This document shows positions 41,894 to 53,384 of a stretch of DNA of 64,000 nucleotides, one piece after another (position 1 is the first letter of the stretch; every line of letters begins with the position of its first letter). The position numbers and the translations under genes were made by a program. The DNA is from Helichrysum umbraculigerum. Lineage: Eukaryota > Streptophyta > Magnoliopsida > Asterales > Asteraceae. The stretch spans positions 135,925,277 through 135,989,276 of the forward strand of contig CATIUR010000005.1 of assembly GCA_949592205.1 (NCBI GenBank), read 5' to 3'. The notes below the pieces were generated by a model, which ran no database searches, was not told the DNA's origin, and saw only the letters and a list, made by a program, of their open reading frames with translations.

Positions 41894-44800
41894 TGTGACA
41901 CTCCTCCAAATTAGGTATATAATTATACGTAATTACATGCATTTCTTACGCTAATTCCCTGCATTTGTGTTAAACTAAACCTATGATGTGATATGAGTCT
42001 AGCGAGCCCAAAGCAATAATACAAAAAGTATTACATTATACGTAGTATTTATAAATTACGTACGAACGTATCGGAACTAAGCCGACAAAAATAATTACCA
42101 GATTTGGTGACATGAAATAATTAATAATTCAATTATTAATTACGAGTATTTATATATCTATAACATATAGATAAAACGGTTCAATGATACGTTTAACATA
42201 TAACGTATTATATAACGAACAGAAACAATTCTAAAACGTACCTAAAAGGTCAAAACCTGAAAAATGTTATTTTTCTAGTACGTTTTCAAGTGTTTAGAAC
42301 ATTACTTCGAATTATGAATTCGAAACTCAACTGAAATTTGGCGCTCAAATGGACGTGCGCAGTAAAATGTACAAAAATGTACAACTATCAAAAATAATGA
42401 TAATCTCATTATTCTGAAAACATATTACGAACCAGGAAAGCATCTACAAAATAAAAATATAAAATGTTAAATTTTATATTGCTAAAATTATACCCGTACT
42501 TGAAATTGAGGTACCAAAAATGGGCTACCAACCTCAATTATTTGAGGTTACAGCAACCCATACTCGTTTAAATTATATACTCCCTCCTTCCCTTCGTCTG
42601 ATCAACAACACCCACACACATCACCACCATTTTCTTTCTACTTTTCTTCTTTCTTTCTTTTCTTTGATCTGGAGGAACTCAAACAAGATCAGAAGCAAGA
42701 AACAGAGGCACAACATCATCATCATCCTCGTATCTTCATCATCATCGATCATCACCACCTTCACATTTCTCATTGTAAGGAAACTTTCATTTCCTTGATT
42801 TCTTTGCTAAAATTTCGTTATACAACTTGTTTATACATCATAATCTAGCTACATAACATCACAAACTCGAAGATTGATGATTGATTCTTGAAATGGGTTT
42901 TAAAAACCAAAACTATAAACCAAGAATCAACAAATGAAAACTTGTTAAAAATGTGGTAATAAGCTGATAAAATGACATAACTAGTTGATATAAACGTTTG
43001 GTACTATGATCTAAACAAGTTGGAAACAAAATCATCGAGTTTATTTATGCTCTGCACAAACAGAATCTGCAAAACCTTTGAATCCGGCGGATTCAAGCGA
43101 ATCCGACGGATTCCCAGCCGAAGCTCAGATGAATCCGGCGTATTCACGGGAATACGGCGGATTCCCGTTTCTAAACAAGTCGTATACGGCGTATTCCGTT
43201 GAATACGGCGTATTCCCACCTTTGACCCGCACACAAACCTTCGGCTAAAACGATGAACGAGTAAAAGACACGGGTGAATACGGCGGATTCAAATGAATCC
43301 GGCGTATTCACAAACCTTCACACGAAATACCTGTGAACACAAACGAATACGGCGGATTCATTTAAATCCGGCGTATTCCCGAACAAAAACGAAACCGTAT
43401 GAGAACTAGGATGAATACGGCGGATTCACCCGAATCCGGTGTATTCCGACTTCTGACTTGAATCCGGCGGATTCCACTGAATACGGCGGATTCCCGTGTC
43501 TAGTCAACAATCTGACGTTTATTTTAAAACATAAACGCTTCCGTTCACGATTCCAATTATACGATACATTTACGAGACATTGTAAACTATTAATAAAACA
43601 TTAATGTGATATATCCGAGACACGGACTTTGGACTTATTTAATTCGTGCGAACAAACGATATATAAATAGATAACTACATATTGGGTTGTACACTTAACA
43701 AGTATACGACAAGAGAAATAATAACAATATTTCAACACAATGCTATTAATAAAGTTAACAACTTATATTGTTAAGAAATGAACCATTTCTTCAAATAAAC
43801 AAAACTGTTAACATAAGTGATTAAAACAAATCAAAAGTACTTATGTTAATACATTGTTATGTATAGGTTGACTACATTTGGGCTTTGTTATCTTATCTCG
43901 CTAGCATTCACATCCGAGCACTCACAGTGAGTTCACAAACCCCTTTTCACTGTTTTAATGCATTTAAAACTCGGGGTGGAAAACATAGAAATCGTATGTA
44001 TAACTGCATGCGACAACTGCTATAAATACTGTATGTATTTACTTGATTGTTTATGAAGGGGTACTTCATACTTGAACTATTTGTGAAAGGGTATTTCACA
44101 CAACTATTTGAACTGTGTTTTATGAAAGGTTTTCATAACTATTTTGGGAATTTAGGCAACGAATCTTGGTACAGATCTAGGCTGAACGATGTAGTGCATA
44201 AAAGACCTTATAGCTACAGACTATAACCATTAGCTAGGTGACTCTAGCCACTGAGTATACGGATAGTACTATCGCCGTGACGACCCTCCTACGGATTTGG
44301 GAGCGTATACTTAAATGTCCTACTTGGCACAACAACAACATATTAGGGTCGTGGTTTGGTTATAGGGTTAGATCGGGTTACCTTACTTGACAGGTTTAGC
44401 TCACCTTTCAAGAGATCACCGTCTAAATATTCCCACAAAACTATTGTTTAGGAAGTGATTTCCTACGTACACTGATTTGGAAATGTTAATCTTTATCTAG
44501 GTTAACCTGTGTTTCCTACTAATGACTGAATTAGGAAATGTTATCTCTTGATTGAAATAACCTGTGTTTCCTATTACAACTACAACTGATTTGGGAAATG
44601 TTATTTGTTAATAACTTGCGTTTCCTACTTGATAAACAACACTTATTGGAAATGTTATTCTTAAATGTTTAACTTGTGTTTCCTACATAACGAACAAACT
44701 TGTGAATTCACTCAACAATTTTGTTGACGTTTTACTCTATGTTTTTCAGGGAATTAGCAGCGTAAGTAAGATCTGCATGCATTATCAGGACGGACTACCC

Positions 44801-45133
44801 TGGACTTGTTAGGATGCCACTACTTTTGGGACACTTGGATTTCCCCTGTATAACTGCAATTATTACAGTCATACCTATGAAATCTACTTTTGATATTATG
44901 TATTTTATGAAATACTGATTTCAACTACTACTATTACTGTTATCACTTCTCAAGTGGTAATCATTTGTAAAACTTTAACTAATGGCATCTTAATCTATTT
45001 CGTTATGCGATAATCATATGCTCTGAGTATGTATGTAACTGTTGGTTGTTTTACTGCTCACACCCCCGCCACGTCACTAAGCTTCCGCAAATCACTCTAC
45101 GTAATTGTAATTACCGTTTGGCGGGGTGTGACA
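41894..45133 (+). repeat. Element C 3' LTR
   Basis: 3240 bp, gapless match to 32420-35659 with about ten substitutions seen (for example near 41929, 43103, 43181, 43440, 43887). It ends at the right target duplication atata (45134-45138). Confidence 0.96.
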
Positions 45134-45138
45134 ATATA

Positions 45139-46881
45139 GGTGCCGGCGGAACCCAACCAACACAACTCGCACACCTTTAACGATAACCGAGTAACGGACA
45201 AACCCAACGAGTACGATGACCGAGTGTTAGACACTAAGTGCCGGCGGCACCATGATGGGGTGCTGGCGGAACCAACCTCGAACCCGTGTATGACTTAAAA
45301 CGATGAACTAGTAATAGACAAGTCAATAGATTACGATGAACTAGTAATAGACAAGTCTAAACGATTACGATGAACTAGTAAAAGACAAGCCCAAATGATT
45401 ACGATGAACTAGTAATAGACAAGTCAAGAGATTACGATGAACTAGTAATAGACAAGTCTAAACGATTACAATGAACTAGTAAAAGACAAGCCCAAATGAT
45501 TACGATGAACTAGTAATAGACAAGTCAAGGGATTACGATCAACTAGTAAATGACATATTGGTGAATGGGCTCGAGACACTAATGACAAATTCTAAGTCTC
45601 GTACTAACAAACGATATTTATATAAACGATGAACATATACGTTTATATAAATCGTTAAAATTCGATTCGAAAATCATTAACAATGATTTAAATTAAACGT
45701 ATACGATGACATACGAAATGTGGAATTATTTACTTCATGAACGAAAGTAAATACGAAGGAATATATAAACGACTAACATATCGTTTTAAAAGTATTATTT
45801 CGTATATATAACGAGTAAACAAACTTTCGTATATATATACACTCGACACTTATAGTTGTATATTCTCATATATACACAAAGTGATGAACGTTCAACAAAC
45901 GTACGACTTAAAGATATACGACAAGTATATTCACATAGGTATACATATATAGAACAAATATATGTACATACGATGATAACGAATCAATATCACCAACGAA
46001 TTCACTAACTTACAATATTAAGAAATTAACAATTTCTTTAAAACAAACAAACTAAACATAAGTGATTAAACAAATCAACCGTACTTATGTAAATACATTT
46101 ATTGTATATAGGTTAACATACCTTGGGATTTTATCTGTCGACTGCTAGCATTCATACCGAGCAAACCACTGTGAGTTCACAACCCCTTTTTACTGTTTTA
46201 ATGCTTTTAAAACCTGGGGTGAAAAACATACAAATGTCTTGCTAGAACATGCAACTGCTAGAACATGCAACTGCTAGAACATGCAACTGTTTGAAATTGC
46301 TTTGGTGCTTATGTGTTGCTTAACTGCTATGTGTACTTAAGTGCCTCTGATTTTGTGGATGATCTCATATTATGCTTGAGAACTGTTCGTGAATGCATAC
46401 ATGCTGCTGTATAAACAACTATGAAATGAAAATGGTTTAACAAACCACTACAAAAATAAAACCTGTGAATTCACTCAACCATGTGTTGACTTGTACTATG
46501 TTTTTCAGGTAATAAGCAGCACAAATAAGACTGCACACATATGGAGTTAAGCGACCCGCGACTAATTAGGATGCCACATTTTGGGACACTTAAGATTTCT
46601 TTGTTTAAATGATTTACATTAATCATTATTATGAAATCTTCTTTATAAAAACTGTGTACTTGATACAAATTGTATTTTATAATACTATTTATACGACTTG
46701 ATGAGTCGTGGTACTTTTGTAAACAAATCATTTACTTAAATGGCATCCTAACTTATTGTTCAGCAATAATCAAAAGCTCTGATCTGGCATGATGTTCAAA
46801 GTTGATGTCAGCACCCCCGCACTTGTTAATGCTTCAGCTAATCGCGTGTTGACCGCGCTGACCGAATTTGAGGGTGTCACA
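45139..46881 (+). repeat. Element B 5' LTR, second part
   Basis: Continues from 32419 after removal of C and one target copy. It contains GGTGCCGGCGG palindromes (to about 45275), a ~37-bp minisatellite (45280-45545) and a possible splice donor at 46171 and acceptor at 46508. Between these, a triple repeat of gctagaacatgcaact lies at about 46236-46288. It ends gggtgtcaca. Confidence 0.9.
45280..45545. repeat. ~37-bp minisatellite in LTR B
   Basis: About seven units of acgatgaactagtaatagacaag followed by variable words such as tcaatagatt or cccaaatgatt, with a higher-order alternation of unit types. The same array lies at about 52475-52740 in the other LTR. ACTAGT is present in almost every unit. 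Confidence 0.9.
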
Positions 46882-46884
46882 GAT

Positions 46885-46896
46885 TGGTATCGGAGC
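46885..46896 (+). other. Primer binding site of element B
   Basis: tggtatcggagc follows three bases after the LTR end, one base off the initiator-Met site. The leader to about 47010 matches that of element C. Confidence 0.88.
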
Positions 46897-47393
46897 CATT
46901 AGTTATAGCGAACTAGAGTTCTTTAAGTGACCTGAAAGCCTTAGAGACCTAGACTATAGCCTTGGCCAGAACATGCATGCACATATTTGCATACGCCTAA
47001 CTTATTATAAGACGACTATCGTCGCAATGTGTTTAGAGAAATAATTGCGTGTTCCTACGTGTGGTTTTTCAATTATGATTGAAATAACAATGACAACTCG
47101 ATATACGAGAAACTATCAATCAACAACATAACACACTTAAACTATCCAGACGTCCTCGTCTGATGTATAGTTAATACGACTTGTATCCCCTGAAACAAAC
47201 TACACCTAAGATGGTCAATCTTGCTTAAGCATTAGGAGGATACTTAAGTGCACTTTTATCAGATTAAAAATCTGAATCACATCTCATATATACAGCTCTC
47301 ACTTTTATGAGCAAATATATATAAAACTAATGGTTCCTACCTTAGTTGCCATACGCCGCACACTAATCAGGTAACTCCCTGACACACACAAAG

Positions 47394-47588
47394 ATGACTT
47401 CTTGGAAAGCGGTGCCTCAAGATTTGAGGGAGACATACTCCACATACGAGCACCTAGAACTTGATGAAGGCCACACGAACTTGGATAGCGAAATTGCCCA
47501 TGTTACCTATGCCCGAGCACAGATGCTAGAAGAGAATGCTCGAGTGGCAGAGAGTGTAGCTGGGGTCAACATGATGATGACTATATGA
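47394..47588 (+). pseudogene. Element B relic of the extra upstream ORF
   Basis: 64 codons at the same place as the extra ORF of element C. The last third (ARAQMLEENARVAESVAGVNMMM) resembles the C-terminal ARVAALERRARVSEIVASV part of the C protein, and the sequence after the stop (tatatgatggcgactgt) resembles the C sequence after its stop. The N-terminal two thirds and the full hydrophobic tail are missing. Confidence 0.55.
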
Positions 47589-47960
47589 TGGCGACTGTAT
47601 GAACACTATTATACGAACGTCACGAATCGACGAATACTCGGTCATGGTAGACCACTACGCAAACAAACTCTCACCTTCTAAAGGATCGAACAAATCCTCA
47701 CTAAACATTTAACGATTAGGACTGACAGCTTATCAGTCGAGTGGATGGAGAGAACAAATGGGGTATAGGTGTCGTAGTAACGAGCCTCTTAAGTACTATA
47801 TGAACAAAACATAGGAAGGTGTTGACATGCACTAATCGAGATGGAGTCTCAAAACCACCACTAGGGTAACCAGACCCAATTATGTGAAACAAACTCCTCC
47901 CCACACACGACAAACTCATCTTGACAATTTTTCTAGAATTTGTCTACAAAAATGTTTTAC
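47589..47960 (+). other. Element B interior, no gene
   Basis: About 370 bp between the small ORF and the first hairpin array. No gag similarity is visible where gag would be expected. Confidence 0.6.
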
Positions 47961-47967
47961 TATATTT

Positions 47968-48043
47968 TTGGATAACATTCCAACAAGAACGATATTTTGG
48001 ACAACATCCAAACGAAAACTATGATTTTTGAATAACATTTCAA
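47968..48043 (+). repeat. Hairpins with TAACA/CAACA loop in element B
   Basis: TTGGA TAACAT TCCAA (47968-47983), TTTGGA CAACA TCCAAA (47996-48012) and TTGAA TAACAT TTCAA (48028-48043). The loop is kept, and the central stem pair G-C becomes A-T in the third. Confidence 0.85.
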
Positions 48044-48059
48044 CCAAAAACTTTGGATA

Positions 48060-48650
48060 AGAAACCGGAGAACGTACCGGTGATGTTTAAATACTGGAGA
48101 ACGCACCAGTACGAATGTATAGACCGGAGAACGACCGGTACTATTTTGAGTTAACCGGAGAACATACCAGTACTGCTTTGCTATACTGGAGAACGTACCA
48201 GTGCACATTTATTAAACGGAGAACATACCGGTACTGCTTTGATATACTGGAGAACGTACCAGTACACATTTATTAACTGGAGAACATACCGGTACTGTTT
48301 TGACATACTGGAAAACGTACCAGTACACATTTGTTAACCGGAGAACAACCGGTAACATCTATGATAAATCGGAGAACATTCCGACAATTTTTAAATATCT
48401 GGAACACATACCAGCGAGGCCTCAAACCGGAGAACAACCGGTAGACAAACTGATCAGTACTATGAGTAAACTGGAGAACAACCAGTAGTGTTACAAACCG
48501 GAGAACAACCGGTGGATAAACTAAAGAACAATCAGTACTACAAAATGCTGGAGAACAATCAGCAGTGTTATAAACCGGAAAACGACCGGTAGATTGACTG
48601 GAGAACAACCAGTACAATGACAAACCGGAGAACGACCGGTAGACATGGGA
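48060..48650 (+). repeat. Array of ~20 hairpins with conserved AGAAC loop in element B
   Basis: Units about 30 bp apart, each a 4-5 bp stem around AGAAC plus 2-3 nt. Stems vary in a paired way: ACCGG/CCGGT (48064-48081, 48123-48139), ACTGG/CCAGT (48093-48110), TCGG/CCGA (48369-48384), CTGG/CCAG (48399-48414), GCTG/CAGC (48547-48563). A few units are mismatched (for example 48154-48171). Confidence 0.9.
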
Positions 48651-49165
48651 AATGTTAATTCTTGGTTGAATTAACATGTGTTTCCTACGACAACAAATTG
48701 GGAAATGTTATTTTGATTAAATAACATGTGTTTCCTACGACAACAAATTGAGAAATGTTATTTTGATTAAATAACCTGTGTTTCCTACGACAACAAATTG
48801 GGAAATGTTATTTTGATTGAATTAACTTGTGTTTCCTACAACAACTAATTTGGGAAATGTTAATTCTTGGTTGAATTAACCTGTGTTTCCTACAAAAACT
48901 ATTTGGGAAATGTTAATTCTTGGATTGAATTAACCTGTGTTTCCTACGATAACGACCTTGGGAAATGTTAATTCTTGGTTGAATTAACCTGTGTTTCCTA
49001 CAAAAACTATTTGAGAAATGTTAATTCTCGGATTGAATTAACCTGTGTTTCCTACAATAACGACCTTGGGAAATGTTATTTATAATTAACTTGTGTTTTC
49101 AACGATAACCATTTTAGGAAATGTTTCTCTTAAGTGATAAACTTGTGTTTCCTACAAAACAAACA
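48645..49165 (+). repeat. ~55-bp array GGGAAATGTTA..TAAC.TGTGTTTCC in element B
   Basis: About nine units, each folding through an outer GGAAA/TTTCC stem and an inner stem that differs between units (GTTAATTC/GAATTAAC or GTTATTT/AAATAAC). The same unit type occurs in the LTR of C (34970-35215). Confidence 0.9.
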
Positions 49166-49177
49166 GCTAAACTACGT

Positions 49178-49340
49178 TAGGGACAAACATCCCACTTATA
49201 CCATGTTTTAGGCAGACATCCCCACGAAACTATATTATGGGAAGACATCCCGCTCGAATTTTAATTTGGATAAACATCTCCACTAAACTGTATCTTGGGA
49301 GACATCTCAACAAAATTATACATTTGGATGACAATCCAAC
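49178..49340 (+). repeat. Hairpins with RACA-type loop in element B
   Basis: GGGA CAAACA TCCC (49180-49193), GGGA AGACA TCCC (49239-49251) and TTGGAT GACA ATCCAA (49324-49339), with imperfect ones in between (49213, 49265, 49298). The loop echoes that of the 47968-48043 series. Confidence 0.8.
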
Positions 49341-49344
49341 AAAA

Positions 49345-50120
49345 CGAAATTGATTGAATCCTAACACCGTCACTGAGGTGTTGTAGAGAACGATGACTTA
49401 ACTTTAAGAAGTTAACAAACACACCATAGAACCAGCCGATAGTAAGTCGATCGAATCAGGAGAAATAGTACCGAGATGTATCATGATGGTTGAAGGTCAT
49501 CTCTTCGAAATAGACTTACTATCGGCAGAATTGAGAAGTGTCGACAACATGGGCGGTATGGACGAGCCGTCAAGGAATCAAACTGAGGATATAGGTTGGA
49601 TATGTTGGTATGATTACCACTATCCATTATCTCCGACAGAGATAAGCGCCTTACATTTCGCATCTAACGAATGGCACTGTGGGAGGCGTTATATAGACGC
49701 CAGTGCCGATCACCACTCTATCGGAGAGAGTCGGGTGACAGACAACTATTTGGACCTTAGATTGTTCAAGAACCTACGGACAGGATGTCCCAAGTACTTA
49801 ACCAACCGGAACCAACGCGATAATGACAAAAGAGTGTCACTGATAATCGCTGTAAATCGTTTGAATTCCAAGTAGGTGACAAAACTCTACATGAGATATC
49901 GCCCTAGAAGGGGGTCGCAAAACTTGGATAATGGGAAAATCAAACCCACAAAACTTAGGATCTTGCAAAACCCTTGCAAGGATTGATCATGTGGTTGACA
50001 AGTTTAATAACATGAATGATACTCGTTGGATTACAAATCTTAAAGAGTACCTTTATGATGAAACATTCATCAGCTCGCTCAACAAAGCCTTTGAAACTAC
50101 GATCACAACTAGGATTCCAT
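49345..50120 (+). pseudogene. pol: Element B protease-integrase relic joined by deletion
   Basis: Segments match element C in order. 49345-49565 corresponds to the protease region of C (about 38505-38790), 49666-49775 to the integrase part at about 41205-41305, 49845-49935 to about 41375-41470, and 49980-50110 to the integrase C-terminal region. RT and RNase H are missing. A 130-codon frame (49483-49875) runs through the junction but lacks catalytic motifs, so a product is unlikely. Confidence 0.8.
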
Positions 50121-50949
50121 CTATGATTTAGAATGGACTTACTGTAGTCGGGGGTATGTACAAAACCCTGGAAAACTTAACTCGTGAATTTTAGTCAACA
50201 CTAAACGCATGTTAATCCTTCCTCGATTGCCAATCCCACCGAATTAAGGATTAGAGTGTCATAATAATGACCCATCTAAGTTGACGTAAAACTCAGAATC
50301 TGCAACTGGCAGATGAGTCAACTCACTAAGTTGTCAACCGATTAGTCACTATAGGACTACACTGTAAACAACCATCTTATAACAACTAGTTAGTCAAGGA
50401 TGGACCACATTGTGAATGGTTACCTTATAGTCATAATATAACTATGAATTGAGGCATGAAATAGTCAGAACATTACTACTACGATATAACATCTATGATG
50501 GACTACGACATTAGTCCTGGATGAATAACAACGATGATATAAGCTACCAATACCAATGGTAATTATACACTAGTGAACTAATGAACAGACATTAGTCCTC
50601 TGGATGTGAAAGGTCATCACATAGAAAGCCTTCCCTCCATTTCCTTAATTGCCAGCACGGCACTAGCCTAACAAGGGGAGGGAGACAAACGCAACTAAAC
50701 GTCACGCTACTTGACACATACCCAACTATTAGTGAGTGATACACAGACTACTACGAGCGACACACTATTATATATGTGGGTATATATGCGAGCTATGAAA
50801 CAGTCAGGAAATGACTGCCTTTAAACTAGCTCTAGATATTCTAGGTCTACTCACATTTAAAAGACTTATTTACGATCGATTCATAAGTCAAGGTAAACAT
50901 GAGCAAACGACTCATAACATAACTTAAATTTCAAGGACGAAATTCCTTT
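50121..50949 (+). other. Element B 3' untranslated region
   Basis: No gene. It contains short hairpins of the AGTC..GACT type like those of element A, for example CAGTCA GGAAA TGACTG (50801-50817) and CTAGA TAT TCTAG (50832-50844), with several degenerate ones at 50340-50560. Confidence 0.7.
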
Positions 50950-50962
50950 AACAAGGGGAGAA
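50950..50962 (+). other. Polypurine tract of element B
   Basis: aacaaggggagaa lies next to the 3' LTR start TGTGACAACT and is preceded by aaggacgaaattccttt. Confidence 0.88.
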
Positions 50963-53047
50963 TGTGACAACTCTCAAGATTAGGTATTACTTAAAGCTTA
51001 AGTACCTGCATTTTTATGCTAAATTACTGGTTAAGTTTTAAGAAAACTTCTGAGTGTGATGTAAGCCTAGCAAGCCTAATACTTTTAAAACGAAAAGTAT
51101 TACATAATACGTAAGTATTTAAAAGTTACGTACAAACGTATCGGAACGAATCCGACAAAATAAATACAAAAGTTCGTGACACAAAAATAATTAATAATTC
51201 AATTATTAATTACGAGTATTTATATATCTATAAAAAATAGATAATGTGGGTAAATGCACGTTTTATATAAAACATAATATAAAACGAACATAAACAATTT
51301 TAAAACAAGCACGGAAGTCCAGATTAAGAAAATATTTATTTTCTCATTCGTTTGGAAAGGTTTAGAACATTACCTCAAAATGTGAATTCGTAATTTAACT
51401 GAAATTTGGCGCTCAATTATATACGCGCAGTAAAATGTACAAATTTGTACAACAGTCAAAAGTAATGAAAACATCATTATTCTGAAAATATATTACGAAC
51501 CAGGAGTACATCTACAAAATTAAAATATAAAATGTTATATTTTATATTGCTATAATTATACCCGTACTCGAAATTGTGGTACACAAACCGACTACCTAAC
51601 TTCAATAATTGAAGTAGAGTCGATCATGCCGTTTGAAATATAATACTCCCTCCTTCTTCCTCTGTGATGATACGGCAAAAACACACACACACACACACCA
51701 AAAATCTCTCATCTTTTCTCCCTCTTTGGAATCAAAATCAGAGGCAACAACATCAGAAAGTGGAGGTAGAGCAAAGGCCAGTGACTTCATCATCATCACC
51801 ATCGCCTACTTCTTCTTCTTCATTTACATCTTCATCTCTTTGTAAGCAACATCATCACCTCTTTGATTTTAAGCTTATAAATTCGTTATATGTTGTACTA
51901 ACAAAACATAATCCATACATATAACAAATAAAGATTGATGATTATGATGATGAACATGAAAATGGTTTTATAAACCATTACTTTGAATCCGAATTTGAGC
52001 ATGTAAAAATAAGTAATAACTTTTTAAAAGATGATATTACGATGATATAAACGAGTATTAACAAGATACAAAAGAATGAGACCAAGATTATTCGGATATT
52101 TATAAGTTTCGTTCGAACAGAACCAGGAGAACATGCAGGTGCCGGCGGCACCACCATGGGTGCCGGCGGAACCTTATAAAACCAATGAACAAACAACGCA
52201 TAAAACTGTAAGTGTCGGCGGCACCATGCAAAGGTGCCGGCGGAACCTAGTTACGCTCTCGCACACTTAACCGATTGATTTAGCGATGAACGAGTAAAAG
52301 ACAACAAGGTGTCGACGGCACCATATAGGTGCCGGCGGAACCCAACCAACACAACTCGCACACCTTTAACGATAACCGAGTAACGGACAAACCCAACGAG
52401 TACGATGACCGAGTGTTAGACACTAAGTGCCGGCGGCACCATGATGGGGTGCCGGCGGAACCAACCTCGAACCCGTGTATGACTTAAAACGATGAACTAG
52501 TAATAGACAAGTCAATAGATTACGATGAACTAGTAATAGACAAGTCTAAACGATTACGATAAACTAGTAAAAGACAAGCCCAAATGATTACGATGAACAA
52601 GTAATAGACAAGTCAAGAGATTACGATGAACTAGTAATAGACAAGTCTAAACGATTACGATGAACTAGTAAAAGACAAGCCCAAATGATTACGATGAACT
52701 AGTAATAGACAAGTCAAGGGATTACGATCAACTAGTAAATGACATATGGTGAATGGGCTCGAGACACTAATGACAAATTCTAAGTCTCGTACTAACAAAC
52801 GATATTTATATAAACGACGAACATATACGTTTATATAAATCGTTAAAATTCGATTCGAAAATCATTAACAATGATTTAAATTAAACGTATACGATGACAT
52901 ACGAAATGTGGAATTATTTACTTCATGAACGAAAGTAAATACGAAGGAATATATAAACGACTAACATATCGTTTTAAAAGTATTATTTCGTATATATAAC
53001 GAGTAAACAAACTTTCGTATATATATACACTCGACACTTATAGTTGT
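50963..53047 (+). repeat. Element B 3' LTR, cut by element D
   Basis: Matches the B 5' LTR from its start to ..cacttatagttgt, where the copia element D begins. It shows the uninterrupted C target (ggcaccatataggtgcc near 52320). gttgt (53043-53047) is the expected left target duplication of D. Confidence 0.9.
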
Positions 53048-53293
53048 TGTTAGTCCCTGTTTAACTTAATAAACAATCTTACTTAATAAGCCTTGAATAT
53101 ATTATTGAGAAGTTGCGGAATCACACTCAATAATATTAAGAAGATCAATGAATATTAATTATTTAATGAACACAATAATATACCGGAAGCTTCAATCTTA
53201 TTAATGATATAAGACGAATACACTTGATGTATTAGGGTTACAGAAAACCTTGAAGCTGCGCAAAAATCATTAACCTATCTAGGTCTAAAGGAT

Positions 53294-53304
53294 CTCTATT
53301 TATA
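53294..53304 (-). promoter_or_regulatory. TATA box in LTR D
   Basis: TATAAATAGAG on the minus strand, a strong plant TATA consensus. In the sense direction it lies after the CAGTTR-rich half of the LTR, so transcription would start roughly 30 bp on, near 53265. Confidence 0.65.
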
Positions 53305-53384
53305 ACATATAGAGTCCTATACAATCTCCTACAAATATGGAATAAAATAACTTCCATAACCGACTCATACTTATCACAAAATCA

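Larger units (their letters stand above)
32420..45133 (+). mobile_element. Element C: young chromovirus (Tekay/Del-like) retrotransposon
   Basis: 12714 bp, with identical-length LTRs (3240 bp each, about ten differences seen by eye) and perfect 5-bp duplication atata (32415-32419, 45134-45138). The empty site is preserved in B's other LTR near 52320. Order: LTR, initiator-Met primer site, an extra ORF, gag-pol with a C-terminal chromodomain-like segment, purine tract, LTR. Gag-pol has a frameshift and a stop in integrase, so this copy is recent but not autonomous. Confidence 0.96.
31053..53047 (+). mobile_element. Element B: internally deleted Ty3/gypsy element, interrupted by C and D
   Basis: The 5' LTR is 31053-32419 plus 45139-46881 (element C lies between), the interior 46882-50962, and the 3' LTR 50963-53047, where element D cuts it. 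Termini are TGTGACAACT and GGGTGTCACA. Its left target duplication is probably cttag (31048-31052); the right copy is outside the window. Primer site, leader and purine tract are close to those of element C, but the 4.1 kb interior has only scraps of protease and integrase plus long repeat arrays. It is a non-autonomous deletion relative of C. Confidence 0.9.

Noticed and set aside
48060..49165. CRISPR-like or integron attC-like array
   Set aside because: This is a plant retrotransposon context. The spaced units are hairpins with varying stems and no constant direct repeat with unique spacers, and there are no associated genes.
49483..49875. 130-codon ORF in B as a new gene
   Set aside because: It aligns with protease and integrase fragments of C joined by deletion, and it lacks catalytic motifs.
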